Origin: Lineus longissimus
Taxonomy: Eukaryota; Nemertea; Pilidiophora; Heteronemertea; Lineidae
NCBI RefSeq assembly: GCF_910592395.1
Contig: NC_088317.1
Location: 17,158,039-17,222,038, forward strand
Direction of reading: 5' to 3'
DNA: 64,000 nt
A model generated the notes under the pieces. It saw nothing but the letters and a program-made list of their open reading frames with translations. It did no database searches and was not told where the DNA came from. How positions within the stretch are numbered: the stretch's first letter is position 1; the number at the start of each line of letters is the position of its first letter. A program made the position numbers and the translations under genes. Shown here piece after piece: positions 21,301-32,765 of this stretch.

Positions 21301-24300
21301 GCTTTTTCACTTTACCCTTCTTATCCGTCTTCCCCTTCTTGTCTTTCTTGTCTTTCTTTCCTTTCTTATACTTTTTCGCTTTCCTCTTCTTATCGTCCTT
21401 CCCTTTTCCTGATTTGTCTTTCTTCTCCTTTTTGTCTTTTTTCACTTCCCCCTTCTCATCTTTCTTCTTGTCCCTCTTCTTCGTCTTCTTGTCCTTCTTC
21501 GATGCCTTTTTCGTACTACTAGCACCCTTCACACTTTCCTTAGAATTTATTATAACATTCTTAGGTGGCATTTGGCTTTTTGGAGGTTCCAGCGCTTGTC
21601 CCTCCATTGCCTTATTCCCACCAACATCACCCCCGACCTTACTGTACAATGTCCCTTTCCTAGAAACCATGACCCCGGTCCCTGGTGGGAGGGTGGCAGC
21701 AACAATGGTCTTGCCTTTCCGTTCCCCTTTCCCATTTCTTCCTTCCTTTTTCCTTTTACGTTTCGACCCTTTCGTATTATCATGTTTCTTTTTGTTCTTT
21801 GACTCGCCCTTCTCGCCTTTCTTCTTTCCATAGTCTTTCTTTTTAGATTTCGTTGCCTTTTTGTCTTGATCAGTCTTTTTCAGCTCCTTTTTCCCACCCT
21901 TCCGACCTTTCCTTTTTTTATTCTCTTTCGCTTCTTTCCTGCCTTCCTTCCCCTCTCCCAGCCCAACCTTATATTTCTTCTTCAATTTATTTCCCTTTTT
22001 AGTCTTTTTAGTCTTTTTAACTTTCTCTCTTTTCTCACCCTTCCCTTTTCTTTTTCCTTTGCCTTTGACTTCTGTTCTACTTTTCTTGCCTTCCTTTTTC
22101 CTTTTCTCTCCTTTGTCGCCATCCTTTTCTCCCTTTTTCTTCTTCTTTTCTTTCTTTTTCATCTTTTTCATCTTTTTCACCTTCTCCTTCTTCATTTCCT
22201 CTTCTTTACCCGTTTTAACCTTCTTCTTCTTCTCCTTTTTCTTTCCCAATTTCCCTCCATCCTTCTTCTTTTCTTTGTCTTTATCCATCTCCTTCTTTCT
22301 CTTCTTCTTCTTCTTCCCCGTCTCCCTCTTTGACCCCTTTCCTGCTCCTTCCTCAGGCGACTTGACCTCCTTCGCTGGCTTCTTCTTCCCCGTTGCATTT
22401 GACTTCACCTTCTTCATCGCCTCTTCCTTCTTCTTCTCCTTTGACTTCTCCTTCTTCTTCGACTTCGGACCAATCGTTTCCTGAGCATGAACGACCACTG
22501 CCTCCCGTAAGTTGGAAATACAGGTAGCTTGCTTCTCTTGACCCTTCTTGTCCTTCTTTGCCTTGATAAGATGCGTGTTATGTGGGCAGACTATTTCTGT
22601 AATACAAAACGGAAAATGTATGGCTAAGTAATTTTACCAGAACAGGAAGCCTTCGCTATGTTATCATAAAAGTATGTCGCAGTTTATAAATCTATATGTG
22701 CTGTATCTATATCTATATATACCGAATCGGACGCTCGATCAATATTTCATTAATCGAGGAAGAAAACACAAAGTATGGGAAACTTCCCCAGATCATGCTG
22801 TAACAGAAATATGAAACCAGTAAAAGGAATACTTCGTGAAGTCCTTACTTTTGCAGTAGCTCCATGTCCCATTCTCATCATAATTATTGGTGGTAGCGCA
22901 CCACTTGTCCTTCTTGCCTTGGATGCACTCGTAGTGGTATCTCCCCTTGTATTTGAAGGGGAAGATGCAAAATTCCGACTTGGTGTTTCCTCCGTACGTT
23001 CTGATTGTCTCTGAAATGAACGTCGAAGCAAGTTAAAAGACGCTACGCTTTTTGTTACAGTTTCTACTGGAAAATGCCTCCTGCTGATGAGAAGCATTTG
23101 AGGTTTGTCCATCTGGGGTAACTCATTAATGATCCATGGTGGGCGTGTCCGTTTGCATTGCAAAAGTAATGAGCTTGCTGAGAGCTGCGAAGTGGTTCAC
23201 TGAAACACCTGGGATCTATCCTCGACCTGTATTACAGTGCCAAAGCACAACTTCGATGTACGTGCAGCCCACGGCCACGTCTTTGCAAGGGTCTTTTGAT
23301 ATTTTGCAAGGATTTTGTAACCCTCACCTTTACAGAACCCCCATTTCTTGTCTCTGTCATAATGCTTGGTCACGGCACACCAGGGCTTCTTCGCTCTTTG
23401 CATGGTGCAGGAATAGTGGAGTTGCCCCTTCACCTCGAAGGGGAACACGCATGGTTTCCCGTGGCCAGTTGCTCCGTACGTCTTTATCTCCCCTGAAAGA
23501 AGAATGATACAATCGCTTAACTGGGTAGGCTCAGTGGGTTCTCATTTTATCATACTCCAGTCAAGGAAGCAACTGACCGAGACTAGCCAATCAGAAGCAA
23601 GCATTCTAAGCATTCTCCAAGCAGATATATTCAAGCAGTAGAACCGCCTAACCACACTACTATCACCGCGCCGGAGTATGGCATTCAAGATAACATATGC
23701 AAAACATTTCGGCTGCAAATGATGGCCGAAGATGATGGGGTCACGGGATATTAGACAAACTACAAGACTTGCAAAAACAGTTTTTGAAATATTTACATGG
23801 AACACAAAACGAAGTCCAGACCGATACAATCCGCAACGTTGATCTAGCTGAATGCCTGAACATGTTATGATTAATTTCAGTGTACTCGGCTGTGAGAATA
23901 CAATGCAGTGTAGGTCTAGATGATTTTATTGATTGAACTGACCCCATTAACATGTCCTACTTAACAACCCAGAACGATCTATATACCACCTGTCCTCCCG
24001 CCTGTCCTGCCAGTATAGGGCTTGGTTCTGAGTCTGCCGTTAGAGAAACAACTCATGATAATGTAGCTGGAGTATTACAGCGGATCGGATGAGGGCGTGA
24101 GGGCGGGGAGCTATAGTTCGAAGGTGATTGCGCACTTATCTCTTTCGGACCGCACTACCAGTCAAATCCTGCCTTCTGATCTCCGGCATGGCGTTTCTTG
24201 ATTTACATACGTACCTCCCTTGCACTGCCATTCGGTATAAATATGAAACTTCCTCTTTATGAAGAATTTCTTCGCCGTAATCCTGTTGCTTCCTGAAAGA

Positions 24301-27300
24301 TAACAAGCGTGCCCAATGGTGTAGTACACCGCCGACCGACAGTAGAAGTCCTTCTGGTTGAGGCAGAGTTGGCGGCAATCCTCCACATTGTTGATGTCGT
24401 TGATTATCTTGTCCTTGTGGCCAGAGATCCAGTGGTCCTTTTCCTCAAACCATTCAAGGTTTTCGTTGATGCCGCACTTTTCACCTGAAGAAGGATAGGT
24501 GATTGTTAGGAGATGGAAACACAACCTACAGTCTTAGAAATAAACCTCAGATGGTTTTTCGGTCGATACAAATATGCACCCCGTAGTGGTTTTCTGGCAA
24601 ATTAAAAACGTTTAAGGTTTTCACAATCTCAACAATCCATTTTGTTTTTTATTTTACCATGAAAAAACTCCTACAGAGTGCATATTTGTGTTGGCTGAAA
24701 GACCTTTTGATTGTTTTTCAATAGCTGAAAAGCCTTTATTTTTATGAGTGTATCTGCTACCCAATACTTCTTTGAGGATTTTGAATTAACGCGGCTGCCG
24801 GCAGAAGCTGGTACAAAAGCTCCAGAAGAGCTCCAATAGTCTGTTCGGAAGCTATATAAATGCGATTATGACCTACTTCTACAGAATCCCCACTTCTTAT
24901 CCAAGTCGTAGCTTGGCGTAGTAGAGCACCATGGGTTCTTGTTGGCCGCCTCGATACAGTCGTAGTAGTACCGGCCGTTATATTTGAACGGGAAGATGCA
25001 GTAGGCGTTATCCGAATTTCCTCCGACAGTCTGGATCGGCTCTGGAAGATAGGAAAATGTGACTGCATCTACTCATCTTAAATCTTGCAGACAATTCGTG
25101 GCCGGTGTACAATGGTCGAACACCCTAGTTGGCAGGATAATCCAGGGAATATAAGCATATATTGTAAGCTAAAACTGTGGTCCCACGCTCTGGCCTCCTT
25201 GAACACTCGATGAACAATAGAGTAGCACTTGTTCTACAGGGTCACTAGAATACTTTCACACCGACCAAGGCAAATGAAAGCTATTCTGTTTACCTTTGCA
25301 GTATCCCCATGTTGACTCGCTATCATAATCCTTGGTGGTCGAACACCACGGCTTCTTGGCGTCCTGCATGATACAGCTATAGTAGATCTTCTTATGGTAA
25401 CGGAATGGGAACACACATCCTTTGGATTTGCCGTTGCCTCCGAACGTTTCGATCTGATCTGAAAAAGAAAACAGTCCGACCAGTTCACTGAGAAGATCAT
25501 CCTCACAAAGGTATCAGGAGATTCTACAGGACAGGCTAAACGCACCCGCGATCTGATCAGTTAGGTTTTTTAAAACCTAACTGATCAGATCACGTTAAAA
25601 CGTGTCAGAGTATCACTGGGAAGATGAGAAAGATCTAGAACCACTCTGTTACACGCCCTTTTTCTCTCAGTTAACATTTTTTAGGGGAAAACTGCCTATA
25701 CTTGCCCTATACTTGCGCATAATACCTACTTGCACTGCACATCCATTCCGAATACACCTTATTCGCCATATGCCCGTACTGCATCTTCCCGGCCCGCTTC
25801 ACGTTGGTACCGGAGAGGAGGCATGCCTGGCCAGGGATGTAGTACTCAACTGATCGGCACCGGAACGATCTCTCTCCGAGGCAAAGCAGTTGACATTCTT
25901 TGACGGACGTTACCTTGAATAGAACGATGAATCTTAAAAACCGCTCTAAAACTAGAACAGGAGCGTTTTCAAAGTTTTTATAAGATCGAACATACCATGA
26001 ATTTGCCTATAGGTTCATCGGCAGCGTAGGAAAGGCATCATTGTCTGAAGTGCTTCATCCTGCACGAGAACCCGGTTTTCCGTGGTGTGTTGAGGGGAGT
26101 TGTTACTTGACAGGGCGCACCAGGTCACACTCAAACCCTTCCATTGAAAGACCCGAAAGACAACAGGGATAAGCTGATCTCTCAGGAGAGCCACCTTCCA
26201 CCCTCTTCACCAATGAAAGAGCTCTTTGGCCGCTTACCTCGGGTACGATTTTGTCATCGTGTCCAATGATCCCATGGTGAACTTCGGTGACCCAGTCAAG
26301 GTTTTCACCTGTTGGACAATGGCCCGCTGAAAGAACAAAAAATAGGTGTGTCGAAGGTGCTGATCTTTTGTTCATCCACCCTACTCACTCATTTCAATTT
26401 AGGGCTGCGCCGGTAATATTGAATTTGGCGATTCTGATAGGACGATTATTACGAGTGGATATATTACTTAGAAATCTCAAAATAGCAATTGACAATTCAA
26501 ATACAAAACTTGCATGTTGCCAGAATCAGATGTTGCTTATTTAAATCGGTCTCGCCAATACGCTCTTTTACCACTGTTGAATTGGGCTGACATCATTGAC
26601 GAGTTGGGCTGAGTTTAGTTGAACATTCGACGTTGGCCGATTTTTTCTGTTGCGATCTCGATCCAAGAAGCCACATAATCAGGCAAGCAACCTTACCAGA
26701 ACAGAATCCCCACTTCTTGTCTTTGTCGTAGTTGTCCGTGGTGGCGCACCATGGTCGCTTGAAGCCCCCTGTCTGCGTGCACCGGCTATACGACTTGCCA
26801 CGGTACTTGAACGGGAAGATACAGAAGCTCCCCTCGGCGTTGCCACCTATGACTCGGACGGTGCCTGTAATATAAGGTCAACGAAAACTCTAGGCTGATT
26901 TTATCAGTAACACGAGATCTACCACCACATGACGACACGTAAAAAAAGGTCTTCTGCCTTGACTACGCTTCTTGTGGAGGAGGAGCTTCGCGCGTTTCTT
27001 GTCCCAGGTTCAAGATGTTTGACTGCCATCGCAGAATCTCCGTATGAGCCTGAACAATCAGAGGAAGCCTCTCTTCGGTTAATTCTTCAACATTCAAACT
27101 CAAACATTTCTTGATTCTGCAAAGAAATCTTTTTCGTACGGTCAGCACAAGGGTCCAGTTATTGAGGCCTGGATTAAAAATCCGATATAAGATAAACATG
27201 ATTACAAAGTAGGAAGGAGGAATTTCGGCTGGTTATTTCATATCAAACACCATAGGACTGATGTTTCCACTGTTCCCGGAGCAGTCCGAAAAGACCGGAC

Positions 27301-30300
27301 GGGTCAAAATGACATCTACATCACGCAGAGGCGATGAAGACACGGCGGAATTATGGACGGTAACAAAGTAGCGATGCTGCGTTATCATTCCAAACGTACC
27401 TTTGCAATAGCCCCACGTTTTATCTAGAGGGTAGTATTTGGTCGTGGCGCACCATGGTCGCTTCGAGTAGTCCATGATGCAGGAGTAACGTAGCTTCCCT
27501 CCGTACCAAAATGGTATAGCACAGTCATTTTCCTTTCCATTGCCCCCAAAGGTCTGCACTATACCTGAAGATAGAGAAAAAAGTGCAATTTTAGTGCAAC
27601 AAAGGTCACCAGCCATCTCAAAGCCATCCTGACAATATCAGGCCATTTCACTCGATACATATATACTTATTTCCTCAAGGATGAGTCGTGTTGTAGGCCC
27701 TGTTTCCAAGAGGATGTCTCAAAGGGTGAATAATAAAGATTTGCATAATGGCTTGATCTTTTGTGTCCTTCCGATCGACCAAAATATTTTTTGCATAAGT
27801 CTATTTCCAAGATCAATCCATCATCAATTGTTTGTACAGAATGATGAGCAGAAATGCCTTTCGATAACTTTTTATCAATAGGTTGATTTCTTAATGAATA
27901 AGTTAACCTTGACTTTGACCTTGACTCTGACCTTCACCAGGCTTACCTTCATCTTTGATACATCGGCCATGGAGTACCGTGTAACCCTTATTACACTTGG
28001 ATTCTGGAACGAAGTGATGATACGGTGGATATCAATCTCCAAGCCTCGACATTGGTACTGCTAAGGAGTGAATACGCTAGTTGCTGTCATTGGAGAACGG
28101 GTAGTTTTAGTCCTTAACAGAATGCCCGTATCGCACTGAGAACCACTGGAATTGACAATACTTGTCGAGATTGACGTGTATTGCATTGCTAATCACGTAC
28201 TCTTAGGATTGACTGTAAGTGCATTACCTATGCATCCCTGAATAAAGAAAGGCAATTGCCTCCCACAGTGTAATTTGAGTACACAGTAGGGTGAGCCACA
28301 AAGTTTCGAAAGTTACCCCGCTCCCTGACATACTTGTTACCCCAGTCCTTGACATACTGCATGCAAAAGGTTAAGGCATCGTCAACAACAATCTGATTTA
28401 TTTGAATTGACCGCAATGCCTACCTTTGCAGAAGCCCCATTGCCTGTCAAGATCAAAGTTTGATGACGTGGCGCACCATGATCGATTCTTGACCTTGATT
28501 GGGCTGTAGAAGTAGATATCTCGGTACTTGAATGGGAAGATACAATACCTTCCACCCCCTGTGCCGCCGTAGGTCTTCGTCGATACTGAAACCGAAATTG
28601 ACACAGTGTACAATATCAAACACAGAATCACAATGATGTTACATTGACAATGACATATTAAAACAATACCAAGGTTAAAAATCCAGATACGATTCTTTAG
28701 TTGAGGTATCATTGAGCTTCATCGAGGTTTGTAATAGAATCTCATACTCACCCATGCACAGTCCCCACTGCCTGTCCTTGTCGAAGTCGCCAGTCGTGGC
28801 ACACCATGGTCGTGCTATCTTTGTGGTTACAATGCAGGAGAAATGGTTCTGTCCATTGTATTTGAAGGGGAAGACACACGTTGACCCCTTAGCATTGCCT
28901 CCAAACGTCCTCACCTGACCTGAAGAAGTCGTATAGATATGGTCGAAAATGCGCTGTTAAAGGGACTGCATGATTACGCCGCTTCCCTAGTAATGGGACA
29001 GTGGCCGTCAGAAAAACCAAGCGGCGCTACTAGTATGAGTGTGGGATCCTGACTAACTTGAACGATACGGTTTTCGACGAATATGTTTTGAAACAAAAGA
29101 TCCACATTGTGACAAGTAAGCGTATCTAACAAATTGGTGACTTTAAATGGATCGGATATCAATTTACCAGACGTGCATCTCCACTCTGCATAAGTTGTCC
29201 CGAACTTTCTAACAAGCTGATCCTTCTTTAGTGTCTTTTTATGCAGTGTTGACATGCTGCATCGTTTCTTCGCGATATTGAACTGGGTGGATTTGCACTT
29301 AAAGTTCTTTTCCTTGATACAGGTTTGTTGGCATCTGTCCAAGTTTGTGGCGGTGACGTGCTTTTGAGGCTTCAGGGTTATGGTAGTATTTGTCCGTATC
29401 TCCCATTGGAAGTTTTGGCCGGAAGGGCAAATTGTAGCTAAAAGGAAACCGGCTACGTCATTACTGGTTGTTTGGTGAACGAATCTGCTACCTGTATGAC
29501 ATGCAACGGCTGCTATGTACTTCTTCTCTGTATTCCATGGCCCGTGGGGCAATGCTGGCAGGAGTGAAAACATATGCCAGCTGGTCCGACCATGTCAGCC
29601 TGTAAAAAACTTTATTACAGAAACGCCGACAAACCCAAACTGAAGCCATCTTCTCGATTTACGACGCCATCGCTCGTAGTCGTAGTCGTACATGTAGTAT
29701 ACGGATTGAGAATGTCGCGAGTAAGTCACGCTGACATACCGCGACATCCGCGGAGGGGTCTTTGCTTAAAACAGTTAAGTGAGTGGTTTGATCGTTCGAC
29801 TGCTGTTCACGAACTTGAGGTTTGATATCAAATATATATTGGATTTTTCTCTTTTTAGATATCACTTACGCTTGCAGTACCCCCATTTCCTGTCCTTGTC
29901 ATAGCTTTTCGTTGTGGAACACCACGTCCCTGGGTACGATGACGACCTGACGCACGTGTAGTGGACTTGCCCCAAGTAGGTGAAGGGGAAGACACAGTAT
30001 TCCCCGTGGCTGTTCCCGGCATGGGCGATTATGGAACCTAGAGGAGATAGAAAGAGCTTTTAGAAAAACAAAAAAGCTGGCCAATTTGAATTAACCTATC
30101 AGAAGTGTGTTAACATTTGGTCCGTTGTTTTTGTGCCAATACGATATGTCGCTGATTGGGTTTATTGATCAAGTGACTTCTTTGGCCAGAGATGGAGTCC
30201 ACGCAAGCTGCTCATGTTTCTCACTTGGTGGGGTCTGTTGCTGGCCCTGGCATGGACACCAGATACAAGCAGCCTCGGTTTACGTCTCCTTCGAAGGACT

Positions 30301-31162
30301 GTCAAGAGCCAGGAATTTTAGTTCCTTGAAAGCCAGGTCGATCCAGAAATACAATCCTGGGTTTCACCGGGTTCAAATCCGGGCCCTATACATGCTTCCC
30401 GAAATTGGTGGCTTGCATTGGAACTAATTTTTTCCCCCTTGTCCGTCATCAAAGGCATTCAAGTGAGTTGGTCAACCATGGCTATCTCCTTTGTCCCTCC
30501 ACCATGAGGCCTAGTTTCCCCTTATGACATCATTATTTCGGACACTCAGCGCCCCATTTCTGGAAAGGTGTATAACAACTAGGCTATGAGGCCCCTCACT
30601 TACCATTGCAGAATCCCCATCTCTTGTCCTTGTCATAATCATCAGTTGTACTGCACCAAGGCTGCTTTCTCTTCTCCTTGGTTATACACGTGTTGTATGG
30701 CTTCCCCTTGTACTTGAATGGAAATTTACAATCTTCTCCCTTCCCTGTGCCACCGGTCGTGGGTATGGCACCTTAGAAAGAATTGGAGATAAGGTGCTTT
30801 AACTCCGGCCGGGCTGGGTTTACACCGGATTCAAGTTGTAACTGGTCGTTTGTTACGGTTTATGTCACATGTCAGGAACTGACTTACGTTTGAAAGTGAC
30901 ATCGGGAATCTTATGAGACAGATTTGTTCGTTCTGAAAGTGACACGTTACAGGCGACAACCTGGTGACTTGATGCAAACCAAGCCTTATGGTATTTGAAA
31001 CCTACCTTTCTCTAAGAATGTTGGCTGTGGAGGTAGGATCGGTCCAGATTTTCGAACCCGAGGTTTCGATTTGACCTTATGCCCGTGACTTGCAATAATG
31101 GTCTGCAGCCCTAGTACCACCAACAGCCACCAGGCGATGCTCATCCCCGAGCTCCTCCACAT
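18399..31162 (-). CDS. giant secreted mosaic protein: 10 FN2, 3 PAN, lysine-rich block, C-x10-C mini-modules
   Basis: Twenty-one exons on the minus strand join to 5388 coding bases, 1795 residues: 31162-31006 (signal peptide), 30771-30604, 30037-29870, 29437-29168, 28919-28752, 28585-28424, 28003-27947, 27564-27400, 26864-26697, 26326-26238, 25913-25730, 25458-25294, 25041-24877, 24484-24215, 23492-23328, 23010-22849, 22596-20098, 19584-19543, 19118-19029, 18837-18790, 18424-18399. Every junction is phase 1 except the one inside PAN 2 (phase 0). Domain order: signal peptide, FN2 x2, PAN, FN2 x2, mini-module, FN2 x2, PAN, FN2 x2, PAN, FN2 x2, Lys-rich block, three mini-modules. FN2 modules usually bind collagen/gelatin or choline lipids, PAN domains bind proteins or sugars. 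An extracellular matrix, mucus or adhesive role is inferred. The short last exon (DLKNPIVS then stop) is the least certain; further exons could be missing. Confidence 0.8.
18790..19584 (-). other. C-terminal C-x10-C mini-module exons
   Basis: Three short phase 1 exons (19584-19543, 14 codons; 19118-19029, 30 codons; 18837-18790, 16 codons) each hold one cysteine pair spaced exactly C-x10-C: CMKGYEFQSGKC, CPDGWKRKGFEC and CRKDAVFAGNGC. A fourth is inserted upstream at 28003-27947 (CNKGYTVLHGRC). All have good acceptor and donor sites. Each could form a single-disulfide loop. I do not know a named family for an isolated unit of this size. Confidence 0.65.
19739..19870. repeat. SINE/LINE-tail-like repeat
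   Basis: (att)n microsatellite followed by aaaaacatttttatagcgcttaacg, then tttaagcgcctaacaa. The tatagcgctt/aagcgc palindrome behind an att repeat is common at the ends of interspersed repeats in marine invertebrates. It lies in an intron of the mosaic gene. Confidence 0.45.
20098..22596 (-). other. single 2499-base lysine-rich exon of the mosaic gene
   Basis: This exon encodes residues 895-1727. It starts with IVCPHNTHLIKAK, a Cys pair (C-x21-C) and then about 560 residues made almost only of Lys with Gly, Glu, Asp and Val. The centre (about 20860-21320) is a tandem 24-base repeat coding KKDKKGKV, interrupted by KKHKKVK variants every few units. A less biased part of about 190 residues follows (FSLFGSAWPWATVDKNGKP onward, with HHGVWKGKAILPGEHKP), then a charged helix-like stretch and 13 Asp in a row. 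The Lys codons are AAG-rich (+ strand cttctt pattern). A secreted domain this basic would bind acidic polymers or surfaces; lysine-rich matrix and adhesive proteins are possible parallels. Phase 1 at both ends shows it was added or kept as a module. Confidence 0.85.
22849..30771 (-). other. FN2/PAN module block of the mosaic gene
   Basis: Ten FN2 exons of 162-168 bases each encode one complete module with the pattern GGN, C-x-[FI]-PF-x-Y, Y-x-C, WC-[AS]-x-T, Y-D, W-[GS]-[FYL]-C. They occupy residues 53-108, 109-164, 255-310, 311-364, 384-438, 439-494, 586-640, 641-695, 786-840 and 841-894. The order is two FN2 then PAN, with a mini-module inserted once. PAN exons are 270 bases (PAN 1 at 29437-29168, PAN 3 at 24484-24215); PAN 2 is split by a phase 0 intron (26326-26238 plus 25913-25730). 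PAN 2 and PAN 3 share NL[DE]W, GH[DK]DKI and a C-x2-LCL core, so they are the closer pair. The FN2 at 28585-28424 has Pro in place of the second cysteine. Confidence 0.85.
30340..30577 (+). repeat. dispersed repeat with B-box-like head, copy 1
   Basis: Begins at ccgggttcaaatccgg, which resembles a Pol III B box. From catgcttcccgaaattggtgg to gcgccccatttctggaaagg it matches the reverse complement of 42996-43168. It is probably a SINE and lies within an intron of the mosaic gene. Confidence 0.65.
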
Positions 31163-32040
31163 TTGTGGAATAAAAACCTATCAAAATGTTATGGTTTCTT
31201 AGTATAAATGTTGTTGCGATTACGTCTCATGTTTATTTTGTTTTTGATTGACGAATTCATAATTAATGAGACGAATTCCGAATTTCCTAATGGAACGCCA
31301 CACGGACTGATGACGTGGTCAACTTAGTCAAAAGCCTTTTTCCGTCGACCAAGAACTCAGTTCTTTTGCTTATCGTAGATTGTCAGTGGAGCTCGATACA
31401 ACCCTTTACTGGTAAAGGCTCAGAGCTGGTGAAGAATCGGCTTGTTAAATTTGATTGATGAGTAACGATATAGATTTACGTTTAGCGTCCGATAGCGGCC
31501 ATCTTTGATGGAAATTCTTACAACGAAGCGCTTCGATTTTGATTATTTCCATGTTGACCTTCCTATTAAACCAAATGAAAATGATACTTTACCTTTCTTT
31601 TATATCCTTATATCTTATGATTTAGTTTTCACACTCAAAATGCAGAGAGTTGTGCCGAATTTCATTGTAAATCTCAAGGCATTATAGTGCCTAGTACATG
31701 ATATAATCACAGGCAAACGCCAACACGGAGGCCCTTCTACAGGACATGACATGTACACCAAGAAACACTCTTCGAAGTAGAGAGTCGACATTGTTACATG
31801 TGTTACTATAGAAATATCTCCACTCCACTTGTGGAGATTTCCAATTATTTTCGAGTGCTCATCATCCATCGAGTTCTCTCCCTGTTTATTGATTGGTGCC
31901 GATGTATTTTTATGATGTCCATTCGAGTAAAATCGATGAAGCAGTTAGATTATCTTCGGTTTCATACTATTTAGAAGCCCTCTCTGATCTAAAGGAAAAG
32001 CTGATGTCAATAAAGCTATCGAACATAAAAAATGCATATA
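31163..32040. other. intergenic between mosaic gene start and ROCO gene end
   Basis: No exon recognised. It should contain the promoter of the mosaic gene (upstream of 31162 on the minus strand), but no clear TATA element was identified. The spacer between the 5' end of that gene and the 3' end of the next is under 1 kb. Confidence 0.4.
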
Positions 32041-32063
32041 CATATAACTAAAACATTACTAAC

Positions 32064-32069
32064 TTTATT
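32064..32069 (-). promoter_or_regulatory. candidate polyadenylation signal of the ROCO gene
   Basis: AATAAA on the minus strand about 700 bases downstream of the stop at 32766. Plausible end of the 3' untranslated region. Confidence 0.35.
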
Positions 32070-32765
32070 TTACAATTTATCACAGATATTTTAGGCATTT
32101 GTTTAACATCCAAATACTACATAAAACTACAATCTAGAAAGTATATGTACAAATAAGTTATGATCACATTTTAGCACTATTTAAGGCTGATAATAGTTTG
32201 ATCAAGCGACTACTACATGTACATCGTATACTTAAGCCATCGCAAATGAGAAATTTTTGTCGCAGTGAAGTGTGATTATTGTCGCATGCAACAAAAATCT
32301 AGTGTTTGCGGTGGTCGTTGCAGTGCCTACTACAAATCTCAGTCGTTTCTGCTCAGGTCGAACGACATCTCCGTTCAACGTCTCGCTGACGTTCTTTAAT
32401 CCGACTGTTTCCATACTACTGCGAAGTGGATGTGATATTCGCCTGTGTCATTTTCGCGATATGCTTTCCACAAGAAAATAAATGTTAAAAACTAGTCCCG
32501 GCCACACTGGATGAATCTAAATTCCTAGAGTATGATATGTATGTTATTCGATAAGTCTTTCTGCAATTTAGTCTCAAGCAATCCCTAATGAGACCGCTGC
32601 CACTTAGCGTAATCAAGGTGGAGAGGGAAATGGTACGCTGGTTAACTGTCTGTACTTGGCACCGGTTACCAATGCCAAGGCTTGAAGAATGCGTCACATA
32701 ACAATACAATCCAATGCAGACAGGTGGTTTCAACCCCTAACGGTCAGAGTAGGCACTAAGTACTC

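Noticed and set aside
20705-22484. Long plus-strand open frames rich in Phe, Leu, Ser and Pro (up to 355 codons)
   Set aside because: They are antisense shadows of the lysine-rich exon. AAG/AAA codons read backwards give CTT/TTT, which rarely makes stops.
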